From assembly GCA_002968845.1 (NCBI GenBank), contig PVBG01000001.1:434001-498000 (forward strand): a DNA stretch of 64,000 nucleotides, given 5' to 3'. Origin of the DNA: Neorhizobium tomejilense. GTDB taxonomy: Bacteria > Pseudomonadota > Alphaproteobacteria > Rhizobiales > Rhizobiaceae. Below, piece after piece: positions 56,582 to 64,000 of this stretch (positions are counted from its first letter, which is position 1; each line of letters opens with the position of its first letter). The notes beneath the pieces were generated by a model. That model was not told where the DNA came from and did not search any database. It was given only the letters and a program-made list of their open reading frames with translations. A program made the translations under genes and the position numbers.

Positions 56582-57399
56582 CAGAAGCGCACCCCCGAAC
56601 GAGTACGCGCGCCGCCTCCCGGCGGAGCCGGATAGGCGCGTCCGTTGCGCATGAGACCGCGCGGCATGCGCGGCTTGTTCCACCAATCCGAAATACTCCT
56701 TCGGATCATGTGGCCCATCTGATCGGGTCCGACCGGAAGCCCGCGCTTTTCAAACCATCTGTCGATGTTGTGCTGCATATCGCGTGGCGCGACATACCAG
56801 AACGCCGGGCTAAGCAGATCATCCCCCAACCGGTCCTCAATATCGGACGCGTTAGGGGTATTCGGGTCGGGCTCCGCACCTTTCGGATACGGGTTAGTGA
56901 CGGACGGCTTTTTGCCTTCGTCGTATCCCATATCCGATTTGAACGCCCCCGGGACGCTAGCCGTCTGCTTATGAGACGTAGCGCCGAGGCGTGGGACAAG
57001 CTGCCGGCTTACCTTCGTCCCCGTATAGGTCCGAGGTTGAAACAGCCCACCTGGGGCATTCGCCGCCCGGTCACTGATCTGCATAGACAGCAGCGCAGTG
57101 TCCGGTTCCCGCTTTTTGGCTAAAATCGGGTCCAGCTTGTCGCCCAACGCTTGGCCGAGAACCCCGCCGAAATTCGACAGGGCCTCCGGCAACTGAGACA
57201 CCGTTGGGGCGGTCGTCGTGGTGAACCCCGCCGACCCGCCGTTTCGCAATGCGGTCAGGGGATTAAACCCTGCCGCACGCGCGTCCGCCACCATTTCCCC
57301 GTAGTTAATACGGGTCGTGGTCTCCTGCTTTTTCTCCTTCTTCTTACCGAAGAGACCGAGCAGGCCGCTGACGCCCGCGCCGATGATTTGACCCCACAT
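56581..57399 (-). CDS. Microvirus DNA pilot protein VP2 (copy 1)
   Basis: 272 residues. The N-terminal glycine-rich hydrophobic segment (MWGQIIGAGVSGLLGLFGKKK) is followed by the diagnostic VP2 sequence MVADARAAGFNPLTALRNGG. In related viruses VP2/H forms a tube that takes the DNA across the envelope. The ATG at 57399 shares a base with the holin-like stop (TGATG). The C-terminus is Arg/Gly-rich. Identical in copy 2. Confidence 0.93.
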   Translation of the reverse strand: MWGQIIGAGVSGLLGLFGKKKEKKQETTTRINYGEMVADARAAGFNPLTALRNGGSAGFTTTTAPTVSQLPEALSNFGGVLGQALGDKLDPILAKKREPDTALLSMQISDRAANAPGGLFQPRTYTGTKVSRQLVPRLGATSHKQTASVPGAFKSDMGYDEGKKPSVTNPYPKGAEPDPNTPNASDIEDRLGDDLLSPAFWYVAPRDMQHNIDRWFEKRGLPVGPDQMGHMIRRSISDWWNKPRMPRGLMRNGRAYPAPPGGGARTRSGVRF

Positions 57400-57683
57400 C
57401 AGCGTGACGGCTCATAGAACGCCGCGTCGGCACTGCCCTTGCCCAGAAGGTCAAGCGCCTGCCTCATCCCGGCGTTTTCGGCCTTGCGATTGCTACGCCA
57501 TGCAAGGCCGAGATCGAACGCCAGACCGAATACAACGCCGATTGCTGTAAGCAATTGGTCGATGCTATCGGCTGGCAGTCCCTTCGATGCCAAGTATACC
57601 GCAAGTGCGGTACCTGCCCTTCGAAGAAGAGGGGAGACCACAAGCATAATAAGCTTGCGGTCTATAATGCCTTTTAACGTCAT
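57399..57683 (-). CDS. Holin-like membrane protein, Pam3-gp28 type (copy 1)
   Basis: 94 residues. ATG 57683 has GGAGGTG 4-6 nt upstream. A hydrophobic segment with AGTALAVYLASKGLP, then TAIGVVFGLAFDLGLAWRSNRKAENAG, resembles Pam3-gp28-family phage holins in layout: helix, short Asp-containing turn (DSIDQ), helix, basic tail. It would release or activate the M15 peptidase. Function is inferred. It is the first gene of the structural cistron, only 48 bp from the attachment site. Confidence 0.7.
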   Translation of the reverse strand: MTLKGIIDRKLIMLVVSPLLRRAGTALAVYLASKGLPADSIDQLLTAIGVVFGLAFDLGLAWRSNRKAENAGMRQALDLLGKGSADAAFYEPSR

Positions 57684-57720
57684 GCGGCACCTCCGTTTTA
57701 CGGTGCGCTCGCGTTAAAGT

Positions 57721-57748
57721 TGGTTCCAGTCTCTATCTTATGCGATAC
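57721..57748 (-). other. Internal attachment site between prophage copies (attP-like dif)
   Basis: Minus strand: XerC arm GTATCGCATAA and centre GATAGA are identical to the site at 51294-51321; the XerD arm is GACTGGAACCA, agreeing with the host arm at 7 of 11 positions. This is what the circular viral genome must carry. It lies exactly 6,427 bp from the first site. Confidence 0.88.
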
Positions 57749-57896
57749 TAAAAGCACAGATAGGGAACATGGCCCAATTTTACACGCTACGCGGGAAAAT
57801 TCGACGCAATGATTTGCGTCGATATCTTTGCTTGAACTGATTTGCGGTTTTACACAAGGTGCCAAACCGGTACACCAACTCTTTTTTTTGAACCTT

Positions 57897-58385
57897 TCAG
57901 GTTCTACGGCCACACCACGGCACATATGGCCGTGAGGAGCCATTACCGCGATTGTCTTTTGGCCTTTCTTTACACGTTGGGTTGTCGCGCAACTGGGTTG
58001 ACCTTACGGGCTCCTTTACGTGTTTCTCGGCCTTGTTTTGATCTTGGCTCAGAGAGCCGTAATCGCTAGCGCGGACCTGATTTGGCCGCGATGGCGTTTT
58101 GCTGATGGCCTGACGGGCGGCGGCGTGAGCGTCATTGAGACGCTTGACGCCTTCCATTCGGGCCGCCCTTAGTTGCAAGCCGACCTGCTCCATACGGAGT
58201 ACTCGCTTATACGCGAGCGGGTCGTCTAGTTCTCGGGCCAGACCTCCGGCCACTCCCAATCTTGGGCCTCGATCCACTCGCTGTGCAATTGGGTCGATAG
58301 TGATCCGGGTGCTTGTTCGCTTATTCGTTTCAGAACGCTCTCCACGCTGGGTAGGTCTGGATTTCTCGGTTTTTCGCTTCGCCAT
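57897..58385 (-). CDS. Basic phage protein overlapping the end of rep, 162 aa (copy 2)
   Basis: Identical to the copy 1 protein at 51470-51958, with the same ribosome-binding site and overlap with rep. Here the frame ends well inside phage DNA and the downstream neighbour is the internal attachment site instead of host DNA. Confidence 0.5.
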   Translation of the reverse strand: MAKRKTEKSRPTQRGERSETNKRTSTRITIDPIAQRVDRGPRLGVAGGLARELDDPLAYKRVLRMEQVGLQLRAARMEGVKRLNDAHAAARQAISKTPSRPNQVRASDYGSLSQDQNKAEKHVKEPVRSTQLRDNPTCKERPKDNRGNGSSRPYVPWCGRRT

Positions 58386-59431
58386 GCCCTCGTTCCTTTA
58401 TGGTCGGGGTAGTACCAGAGGGACCCCCCTTCCCTGAGTTTGACCGTGGGCACGATTGCCCAACGGTCCATTTCGATGTCGCCATCGGAGTATCCGAATG
58501 GCGGGTTCATCGGCCATCGTTTCTCAGGCCGAATGATTTCGGCGTCCTGCTCGCGCAGCCACCGTTGACCGCCGACATAGGTGTAATTTCCACCTTCCTT
58601 GCGGGTCTTGCGGTCAAGATATTCATCGAGGAATTCGCTCGACGGGAAAAACCCGCCTACTTGCTCCTCCCATTTGTCAATGAATGCTTGGCAGAAGATT
58701 TCCTTCAGCTTCCCACGAAGCATGAAGTTGATAATGTTGCCGTTCTTCCGCCTTGCTTGCGCCGGGAACGTATAGAACGGTTCTTGCGGCGCTATGCGCG
58801 CATCAACGAACTTCTGCGCTCGCTGGACAAAGTATTCTGCGCCTATCGGCGGCAGCTTTGACATAGCGAGCTTTGATTGTGCATGCGCATCATCAACGTC
58901 TTTGTTGATGTACTTGCATGCGTACGCGATTGAACCCTTTTCGTACCCGTTTTTGATCGGGACCCACCAAGAGAAGCCATGCTTCCAACAGGGTTCGTTA
59001 AATCGCGTTGCCCACTCGATCGGAACCTCTACCGGCACGTCGCGAAGCGAACGATGCCACGAGTTCCCGCCGTGATCCCACGTCGAGATGGGTAACGTGT
59101 TCTGCCAGAACACTATGCCGTGCCAGTGCGCCCTACCCTTTTCCGAACCATGTTCGCCGGTTACGAGGTACCGGACGGGATAGCCGCGTTTTCGCAGTTG
59201 CTTGAAATACTTTTGCACGTCTGAGTAAGTCAGGATTGCCGCCCTGGCGTGGCTTTCATTCCCGTCCTCGTCCCTTCCGTAGGTCAGGTCGATTGCGGTA
59301 CTTGCAACACTGGTCTTACTTTCGGCAATGCACCGGCCCACCCATTCGTCGATACGGTTGGACCTGCATTGCCCGCATTTTCGACACGCGACCAATGATC
59401 CATCGGCCAGTTTGTTTTTCTCGTTACACAT
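58226..59431 (-). CDS. Microvirus replication initiation protein VP4 (HUH endonuclease), copy 2
   Basis: 401 residues, differing from copy 1 only at residue 182 (Ala for Pro) and residue 217 (Glu for Asp). Residue 182 is eight positions after the second motif tyrosine (Tyr174). HUH and tyrosine motifs are intact in both copies, so both should be active unless one substitution impairs folding. Confidence 0.93.
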   Translation of the reverse strand: MCNEKNKLADGSLVACRKCGQCRSNRIDEWVGRCIAESKTSVASTAIDLTYGRDEDGNESHARAAILTYSDVQKYFKQLRKRGYPVRYLVTGEHGSEKGRAHWHGIVFWQNTLPISTWDHGGNSWHRSLRDVPVEVPIEWATRFNEPCWKHGFSWWVPIKNGYEKGSIAYACKYINKDVDDAHAQSKLAMSKLPPIGAEYFVQRAQKFVDARIAPQEPFYTFPAQARRKNGNIINFMLRGKLKEIFCQAFIDKWEEQVGGFFPSSEFLDEYLDRKTRKEGGNYTYVGGQRWLREQDAEIIRPEKRWPMNPPFGYSDGDIEMDRWAIVPTVKLREGGSLWYYPDHKGTRAWRSEKPRNPDLPSVESVLKRISEQAPGSLSTQLHSEWIEAQDWEWPEVWPEN

Positions 59432-59644
59432 CGTTTTTGCCTCTTTTCTTGGTCGGTGTCAGTAAATGCACAGTTCGACAAGGGAGAACACACGCACGCG
59501 CATACGTATAGGTGAGACTATAGTATGCGCGTGCTTTAGCATCGGCCAATTCACTTGAATTGGCCGTTGCTTTTGCTTGGGATGCGGGAGGTGACGTTTC
59601 GGGAGCCGAACCGTCTACGGTTAATCGCCCTAGGAGGACCTAGG
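59432..59644. other. Hairpin-rich region upstream of rep, candidate origin (copy 2)
   Basis: Same three hairpins as copy 1, at 59494-59534, 59543-59566 and 59629-59644. Two complete origins in tandem would let one Rep protein release a unit-length circle from the array by rolling-circle replication, without recombination. Confidence 0.5.
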
Positions 59645-59855
59645 AACGCCGTAGGGGTGCGGGGGGCGGCGCTACGCCCCCCTTTGGTTCGCTACGCTCC
59701 ACGGTCCCGGAGACACGTTCGGCGGGCCCAATGAGAATGTAGTATTCAGACGGCTCATATGCATAAACCGCCTTCTCATAATCGGCCTCGCCTTCACACA
59801 GGAACTCGTCGACGAGAGCCCATGTCTCCAGATCCATGATGAGAACCTTGATCAT
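59640..59855 (-). CDS. Small acidic phage protein, 71 aa (copy 2)
   Basis: Identical to the copy 1 protein at 53213-53428, including the ATGA overlap with the peptidase stop. Function unknown. Confidence 0.65.
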   Translation of the reverse strand: MIKVLIMDLETWALVDEFLCEGEADYEKAVYAYEPSEYYILIGPAERVSGTVERSEPKGGVAPPPAPLRRS

Positions 59856-60487
59856 TCAGGCGGCTCCATATCTTTCCAGCCTGTAAGCTCGAAGTGTGCG
59901 GGGTCATAGAGACCCTTGAACTTCGCGCCCCATGTGATTTTGACGTCCATTGAATTCGCCACCTCTTGACCGAGGTGGCCGATGATATCCCACGCATGTG
60001 GGATCACAGGCCGATCCATATAGCCGAGAGTACCGTGGATCAGGTCCACGGCGGCAAAGCGATGAGGCCAAAGCCCATCGCTAGGATCGTCCCGGCTATC
60101 GCCCTGGACGTATTCCGCCGCCTGATCCGCATGGGTGCGGACGATGCAGAGCGGGAAAAGAGGAATGCCGAGACTGGCAGCCCTTTTTACCATCTTGTCG
60201 GAAAACTCCAAGATAGACGGATGAGCGCCGACGCGGTTGGCCCGCGTCTGCTGCTGTTGATATTTCGGCGTCTTGAGGAAGCCGGGGTTCCGCATGGCCT
60301 CAAGGGCCATGGGAAACGCCTTTGCTGGATCGCTGTTGCGGTAATCCATGGCGGGCTTAGGATTGCCCGCCAGTTCCGCCCGAAGCTGACTGATCAGGTT
60401 CCTGATCGTCTGCTGGTGGAACGCTGGTGCCCTCCGTTCCTGCGCTTGCTGTTGCAGTGCCAGAAGCGCTCGGAGCCGGAGTGACAT
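59852..60487 (-). CDS. M15-type zinc peptidase (candidate endolysin), copy 2
   Basis: Identical to the copy 1 peptidase (His142, Asp148, His198). The start at 60487 overlaps the end of the 219-aa gene by 131 bp as in copy 1. Confidence 0.87.
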   Translation of the reverse strand: MSLRLRALLALQQQAQERRAPAFHQQTIRNLISQLRAELAGNPKPAMDYRNSDPAKAFPMALEAMRNPGFLKTPKYQQQQTRANRVGAHPSILEFSDKMVKRAASLGIPLFPLCIVRTHADQAAEYVQGDSRDDPSDGLWPHRFAAVDLIHGTLGYMDRPVIPHAWDIIGHLGQEVANSMDVKITWGAKFKGLYDPAHFELTGWKDMEPPE

Positions 60488-61016
60488 TGTTCTTCATAGC
60501 CTCCATCATCGCGATGAACTGCGCTCTGTCGGCTTCCATCTGCTGTTGCAACATCAGTGAGTTGTGACGAGCGGCCCGCTCGATTTCGAGGATACGCGGA
60601 TCGCGTTCCTCACGCTCGTACATACGCGCGAACGACACCGGATCAACACTCTCGATGTTGAACGCCGTATTGTCGTAGGTGTCGAGCCAGATACCCCCGC
60701 CCATGAGGCGGAGGCAGAAGGACCCCCGGTAATAGAACTCGATCTGTTCCAGACCGGGTTCAACGTGCGCGAGGAAGCGCACGAATTCCGGTCCTTCATG
60801 ATGAGCGGTAACCCGACCTGGCTGATACTGCCCGTTCTCGTCATAGGACGGATACTGGTACTCGACCGGCACGATATACATGTTGACCGGCTTCTCAGCC
60901 AGAATGCGCATCTTGATAAGACGCGCCTGATCCTCGTTCCCCTGCGGGTGAGCGAATGTCGCGTCTTCCAGTTCGCCAAGCTCAACGAACGCTTGGATCA
61001 TACCCAACTTTTGCAT
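60357..61016 (-). CDS. Phage protein of unknown function, 219 aa (copy 2)
   Basis: Identical to the protein at 53930-54589; possible scaffolding protein by position and helix-plus-disordered-tail design. Confidence 0.65.
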   Translation of the reverse strand: MQKLGMIQAFVELGELEDATFAHPQGNEDQARLIKMRILAEKPVNMYIVPVEYQYPSYDENGQYQPGRVTAHHEGPEFVRFLAHVEPGLEQIEFYYRGSFCLRLMGGGIWLDTYDNTAFNIESVDPVSFARMYEREERDPRILEIERAARHNSLMLQQQMEADRAQFIAMMEAMKNNVTPAPSASGTATASAGTEGTSVPPADDQEPDQSASGGTGGQS

Positions 61017-61052
61017 CGCACTTTCCTTTAGAAGGGTGCGACGCCATGGTCG

Positions 61053-61142
61053 CTACCCGTGATTGAGAAAATCCGCATACAGGAACATAAACAGCACAAC
61101 TGATATGACCACGTACGCGGTAATTCGAACTACCTTAGCCAT
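61053..61142 (-). CDS. Small membrane peptide, 29 aa (copy 2)
   Basis: Identical to the copy 1 peptide at 54626-54715, with the same strong GGAGG and the masking hairpin at 61149-61184. Confidence 0.65.
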   Translation of the reverse strand: MAKVVRITAYVVISVVLFMFLYADFLNHG

Positions 61143-61197
61143 TAGGCCCTCCGGTTAGGTTGCAACTTGCAACCCATACCGGAGAGCCCGTTTCGCG

Positions 61198-62886
61198 TCA
61201 AACGCCCTTCGGAATACGGGTCTGATCGACCTTCGCCATCACCTCCGTATAGGCGTTATCGTTCTCGAGAAGGCGTTCACCGAACACGGTGTTGCCCTCG
61301 ATAATCGCCGCGCCCTGTAGCTCGACCTCACCCACGTCTTGGTTCGTGACCACGAACGGGAGCGTGTTGAAGGTCTCGGCAATCATGAAGTCAGGGCCGA
61401 GCGATGGGTTAGCCACCTCGACAACCCAGAAGTGCTGACGCTCTTCGTTGAAGGTGTTGTCAGGTGCCGGCTTGAACCACTTGCCGCCAATACGTGTATT
61501 GGAGTGCTGCCATTTGTGGTTCAGCGGGTAGTACCCGAACAGGCCACCGGGAACGGAATGCGACGTATCGATTTCGCCATTGCTCATGCGCTCGACCTTC
61601 TGAGGGTCGAGATCGTCGCGCATCGCGTTCGGCAGCTTGTCGGGATCCGTGATGAACAACAGCGGATCGCGTCCGCGTTCAAACAACTGTTCCGGCAGGA
61701 TTTCCGCCGTCACCATGACAATGCCGCCCGTAGGGCAGCGCGGCAGAACGATATTCAGGTCGCAAAGCGCCGAGCCGTTAACAACGGCATCGGTCAGGTT
61801 TGCGCCATCGGTTGCCCACCGCTTTTCGATGCCGAAGACTTCCGTCTTGTCGGCAATCTTGATCGGCTGTTGCCACATCTTGTCGGGAACGCTGACGCCC
61901 TGCATCAGCAGGTCGATAATCCAGCTTTCCGGCAGTCCTTCGAACTGCGCTTTCAGCTGCGCGTACCACTGCGTTCGCTTGGCAAGTTCGATATTGGCGA
62001 GCGAAATCTTGACACCGGCCGTCGCCATGTCCGCGAAGATTTTCGGGCGATACACGCCCCCGACGTTTTCGAGATCGAGCCTGACGCCCGTGGTCGATGC
62101 GTCATTACCGCCTCCTGTAAGGTTGGCGATGTTCGCGTAGCTACCGGCAAGCCCGCCACTTTCCTTGACGGCTACCGGACCGGCTGCGTCGCGGGTATTA
62201 CCGGTCATGCCGATACCCCGAACAGTAATGTTCGGATTGGTGAAGGTCAGATCGACTGACCCTTCCATGGCGAGATCGTCCCAGTCGGGAACGACATACT
62301 TGTACTGCTGATGCTGCCAGAAGGCAGGAGCCAGCGTCGTGGCGGTCATGAGCCGCTTCTTCGCGGCCCACAGGGTTTCGGACCGGTTTTTCATCCGGAA
62401 ATTCTGGATGAGATTGTACGCCTCGATATAGCACGTGTTGATCACGTCCGTCGGCGCCGCATGGAAGCCCATATATTTGTGGATCGGGATAGACCCGACC
62501 GCACCGGCCACCATGCTTTCGAAGAACGGCGTAACCGGAACGCCGTTGGCGTTCGCCTTCTTCATATACGAACGGTCGAATTCGTCCCGTCCGCCGTCGA
62601 AACGCTCGAACGCGAGGAACGGGACGAACCATGCCTGGAACCGGCACTGAATGCCGTTCTTGATGACCTCGGCGGTTTCCATCAGGTCCACTTTGCAGTG
62701 GAGCATAGAGTTGCGAAGCGTGTCTTCACGCAGCAACGGAAACGCCGTGATCGGCACCACCTTGCCCGCAGGCATGGAGGTGGCAACGACCTGATTGATC
62801 TGGCGCACAGAGCGCGGGATCATGATGGGCGTTGTGTTCGTGCGCGAAATGTCGCGAATTTCATTCGCTGTAAGCTGTCTGGTCAC
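61198..62886 (-). CDS. Microvirus major capsid protein VP1 (copy 2)
   Basis: Identical to the copy 1 capsid protein (562 aa, GTG start). Full identity of the surface-loop region shows that the two copies have not diversified in host-range-related parts. Confidence 0.93.
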   Translation of the reverse strand: MTRQLTANEIRDISRTNTTPIMIPRSVRQINQVVATSMPAGKVVPITAFPLLREDTLRNSMLHCKVDLMETAEVIKNGIQCRFQAWFVPFLAFERFDGGRDEFDRSYMKKANANGVPVTPFFESMVAGAVGSIPIHKYMGFHAAPTDVINTCYIEAYNLIQNFRMKNRSETLWAAKKRLMTATTLAPAFWQHQQYKYVVPDWDDLAMEGSVDLTFTNPNITVRGIGMTGNTRDAAGPVAVKESGGLAGSYANIANLTGGGNDASTTGVRLDLENVGGVYRPKIFADMATAGVKISLANIELAKRTQWYAQLKAQFEGLPESWIIDLLMQGVSVPDKMWQQPIKIADKTEVFGIEKRWATDGANLTDAVVNGSALCDLNIVLPRCPTGGIVMVTAEILPEQLFERGRDPLLFITDPDKLPNAMRDDLDPQKVERMSNGEIDTSHSVPGGLFGYYPLNHKWQHSNTRIGGKWFKPAPDNTFNEERQHFWVVEVANPSLGPDFMIAETFNTLPFVVTNQDVGEVELQGAAIIEGNTVFGERLLENDNAYTEVMAKVDQTRIPKGV

Positions 62887-63008
62887 TTACGTTTCCCTTT
62901 CTTGCCTCTAAGCGCGAACCACATTTTTGTGGCCGCTCGTTTGATGTTTTCAGCGCGACGTTCACAGCCGTCGCATTTCACGGGAGCTTTGGGGGTTGGC
63001 TTCACCAT
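62883..63008 (-). CDS. Small basic protein, J/VP8-like (copy 2)
   Basis: Identical to the copy 1 protein at 56456-56581 (41 aa), with the same one-base and four-base overlaps with its neighbours. Confidence 0.6.
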   Translation of the reverse strand: MVKPTPKAPVKCDGCERRAENIKRAATKMWFALRGKKGKRK

Positions 63009-63826
63009 CAGAAGCGCACCCCCGAACGAGTACGCGCGCCGCCTCCCGGCGGAGCCGGATAGGCGCGTCCGTTGCGCATGAGACCGCGCGGCATGCGCGG
63101 CTTGTTCCACCAATCCGAAATACTCCTTCGGATCATGTGGCCCATCTGATCGGGTCCGACCGGAAGCCCGCGCTTTTCAAACCATCTGTCGATGTTGTGC
63201 TGCATATCGCGTGGCGCGACATACCAGAACGCCGGGCTAAGCAGATCATCCCCCAACCGGTCCTCAATATCGGACGCGTTAGGGGTATTCGGGTCGGGCT
63301 CCGCACCTTTCGGATACGGGTTAGTGACGGACGGCTTTTTGCCTTCGTCGTATCCCATATCCGATTTGAACGCCCCCGGGACGCTAGCCGTCTGCTTATG
63401 AGACGTAGCGCCGAGGCGTGGGACAAGCTGCCGGCTTACCTTCGTCCCCGTATAGGTCCGAGGTTGAAACAGCCCACCTGGGGCATTCGCCGCCCGGTCA
63501 CTGATCTGCATAGACAGCAGCGCAGTGTCCGGTTCCCGCTTTTTGGCTAAAATCGGGTCCAGCTTGTCGCCCAACGCTTGGCCGAGAACCCCGCCGAAAT
63601 TCGACAGGGCCTCCGGCAACTGAGACACCGTTGGGGCGGTCGTCGTGGTGAACCCCGCCGACCCGCCGTTTCGCAATGCGGTCAGGGGATTAAACCCTGC
63701 CGCACGCGCGTCCGCCACCATTTCCCCGTAGTTAATACGGGTCGTGGTCTCCTGCTTTTTCTCCTTCTTCTTACCGAAGAGACCGAGCAGGCCGCTGACG
63801 CCCGCGCCGATGATTTGACCCCACAT
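63008..63826 (-). CDS. Microvirus DNA pilot protein VP2 (copy 2)
   Basis: Identical to the copy 1 VP2 (272 aa) with the diagnostic AAGFNPLTALRNGG segment. Confidence 0.93.
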   Translation of the reverse strand: MWGQIIGAGVSGLLGLFGKKKEKKQETTTRINYGEMVADARAAGFNPLTALRNGGSAGFTTTTAPTVSQLPEALSNFGGVLGQALGDKLDPILAKKREPDTALLSMQISDRAANAPGGLFQPRTYTGTKVSRQLVPRLGATSHKQTASVPGAFKSDMGYDEGKKPSVTNPYPKGAEPDPNTPNASDIEDRLGDDLLSPAFWYVAPRDMQHNIDRWFEKRGLPVGPDQMGHMIRRSISDWWNKPRMPRGLMRNGRAYPAPPGGGARTRSGVRF

Positions 63827-64000
63827 CAGCGTGACGGCTCATAGAACGCCGCGTCGGCACTGCCCTTGCCCAGAAGGTCAAGCGCCTGCCTCATCCCGGC
63901 GTTTTCGGCCTTGCGATTGCTACGCCATGCAAGGCCGAGATCGAACGCCAGACCGAATACAACGCCGATTGCTGTAAGCAATTGGTCGATGCTATCGGCT
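63826..64000 (-). CDS. Holin-like membrane protein (copy 2, 5' end outside window)
   Basis: The C-terminal 57 or so codons of the holin-like gene of copy 1 recur here; the start would be at about 64110. The gene is cut only by the end of the window. Confidence 0.68.
   Translation of the reverse strand, partial: ADSIDQLLTAIGVVFGLAFDLGLAWRSNRKAENAGMRQALDLLGKGSADAAFYEPSR

Larger units (their letters stand above)
51305..57731 (-). mobile_element. Integrated microvirus (Microviridae) genome, copy 1
   Basis: A 6,427-bp unit flanked by XerCD-type sites. It encodes the microvirus hallmark set on one strand: major capsid protein, DNA pilot protein VP2 and HUH replication protein, plus holin and M15 peptidase candidates. 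Size and gene set fit a complete ssDNA virus genome in double-stranded form. No integrase or transposase gene is present; integration by host XerC/XerD at dif is the established route for lysogenic microviruses. The unit is repeated head to tail from 57732. Base composition is less GC-rich than the host. Confidence 0.93.
57732..64000 (-). mobile_element. Integrated microvirus genome, copy 2 (cut by window end)
   Basis: A second, head-to-tail copy. Every feature of copy 1 recurs at +6,427 bp. Only two base differences were found by eye: G52354 to T58781 and G52461 to C58888, both missense in rep. If the unit is complete it would end near 64158, just beyond the window. Whether further copies follow cannot be seen. 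Confidence 0.92.

Noticed and set aside
51305..64000. Tandem repeat as a pure assembly artefact of a circular phage contig
   Set aside because: Not excluded, but the host-virus junction at a dif site and the two base differences between copies make a real integrated array more likely.

Overview
The window is a stretch of alphaproteobacterial, most likely Rhizobiaceae, chromosome that ends in a virus. Rhizobial marks are the glnB-glnA pair behind a sigma-54 promoter, a GAAC-N7-GAAC SOS box between uvrA and ssb, an IalB-family protein, a DUF6894 protein, and the order rlpA - dac - tmk - holB - metG - tatD - MBL hydrolase. The host DNA is GC-rich and densely packed with genes. No integrase, IS element or CRISPR array was seen in the host part.

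Layout of the host part. 0-3.8 kb: end of pdxJ, a MarR-GNAT fusion regulator with a perfect operator palindrome, an Asp/Glu racemase, and a divergent qorB-like / HxlR pair. 4.0-8.1 kb: glmU, glmS and a DUF502 membrane protein. 8.1-14.2 kb: recG, sdhE and mfd. 14.2-20.0 kb: two EamA exporters, a DsbA/FrnE-like protein, a peptide-binding protein, IalB and hspQ. 20.1-24.6 kb: glnA, glnB, nnr and a DUF72 protein. 24.6-33.3 kb: uvrA, ssb, HPP-CBS, marC and gyrA. 33.4-34.2 kb: three very small single-span membrane proteins, two of them preceded by the same 39-bp element built of four TGAA/TTCA half-sites at 11-bp spacing. 34.2-41.3 kb: coaD, two cyclophilins, queA-tgt, a DUF4864 protein, an MFS transporter, a J-domain protein and an acetyltransferase. 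41.4-42.4 kb: a small atypical patch beside tRNA-Ser(UGA). 42.5-51.2 kb: a Crp/Fnr regulator, a DUF6894 protein and the rlpA-to-MBL cluster.

From 51.3 kb to the end of the window lie two head-to-tail copies of a 6,427-bp single-stranded DNA microvirus (Microviridae) genome inserted at a dif site. All phage genes are on the minus strand. In transcription order they are a Pam3-gp28-like holin candidate, DNA pilot protein VP2, a 41-aa basic J-like protein, the major capsid protein, a 29-aa membrane peptide, a 219-aa protein of unknown role, an M15 peptidase, a 71-aa acidic protein, an HUH replication protein, and a basic ORF overlapping the 3' end of rep. The phage carries no integrase. The host side of the junction is a good XerC/XerD dif (51294-51321), and the boundary between the copies keeps the XerC arm and centre but has a diverged XerD arm. 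This fits capture of host XerCD by the virus. The only differences I found between the copies are two missense changes in rep. The second copy runs off the window about 158 bp before its expected end.

The E. coli-type FtsK-orienting motif GGGNAGGG occurs at least 13 times on the plus strand of the host part and I saw none on the minus strand. That is the polarity expected of a chromosome arm leading to dif at 51.3 kb, so the virus probably sits in the true terminus.
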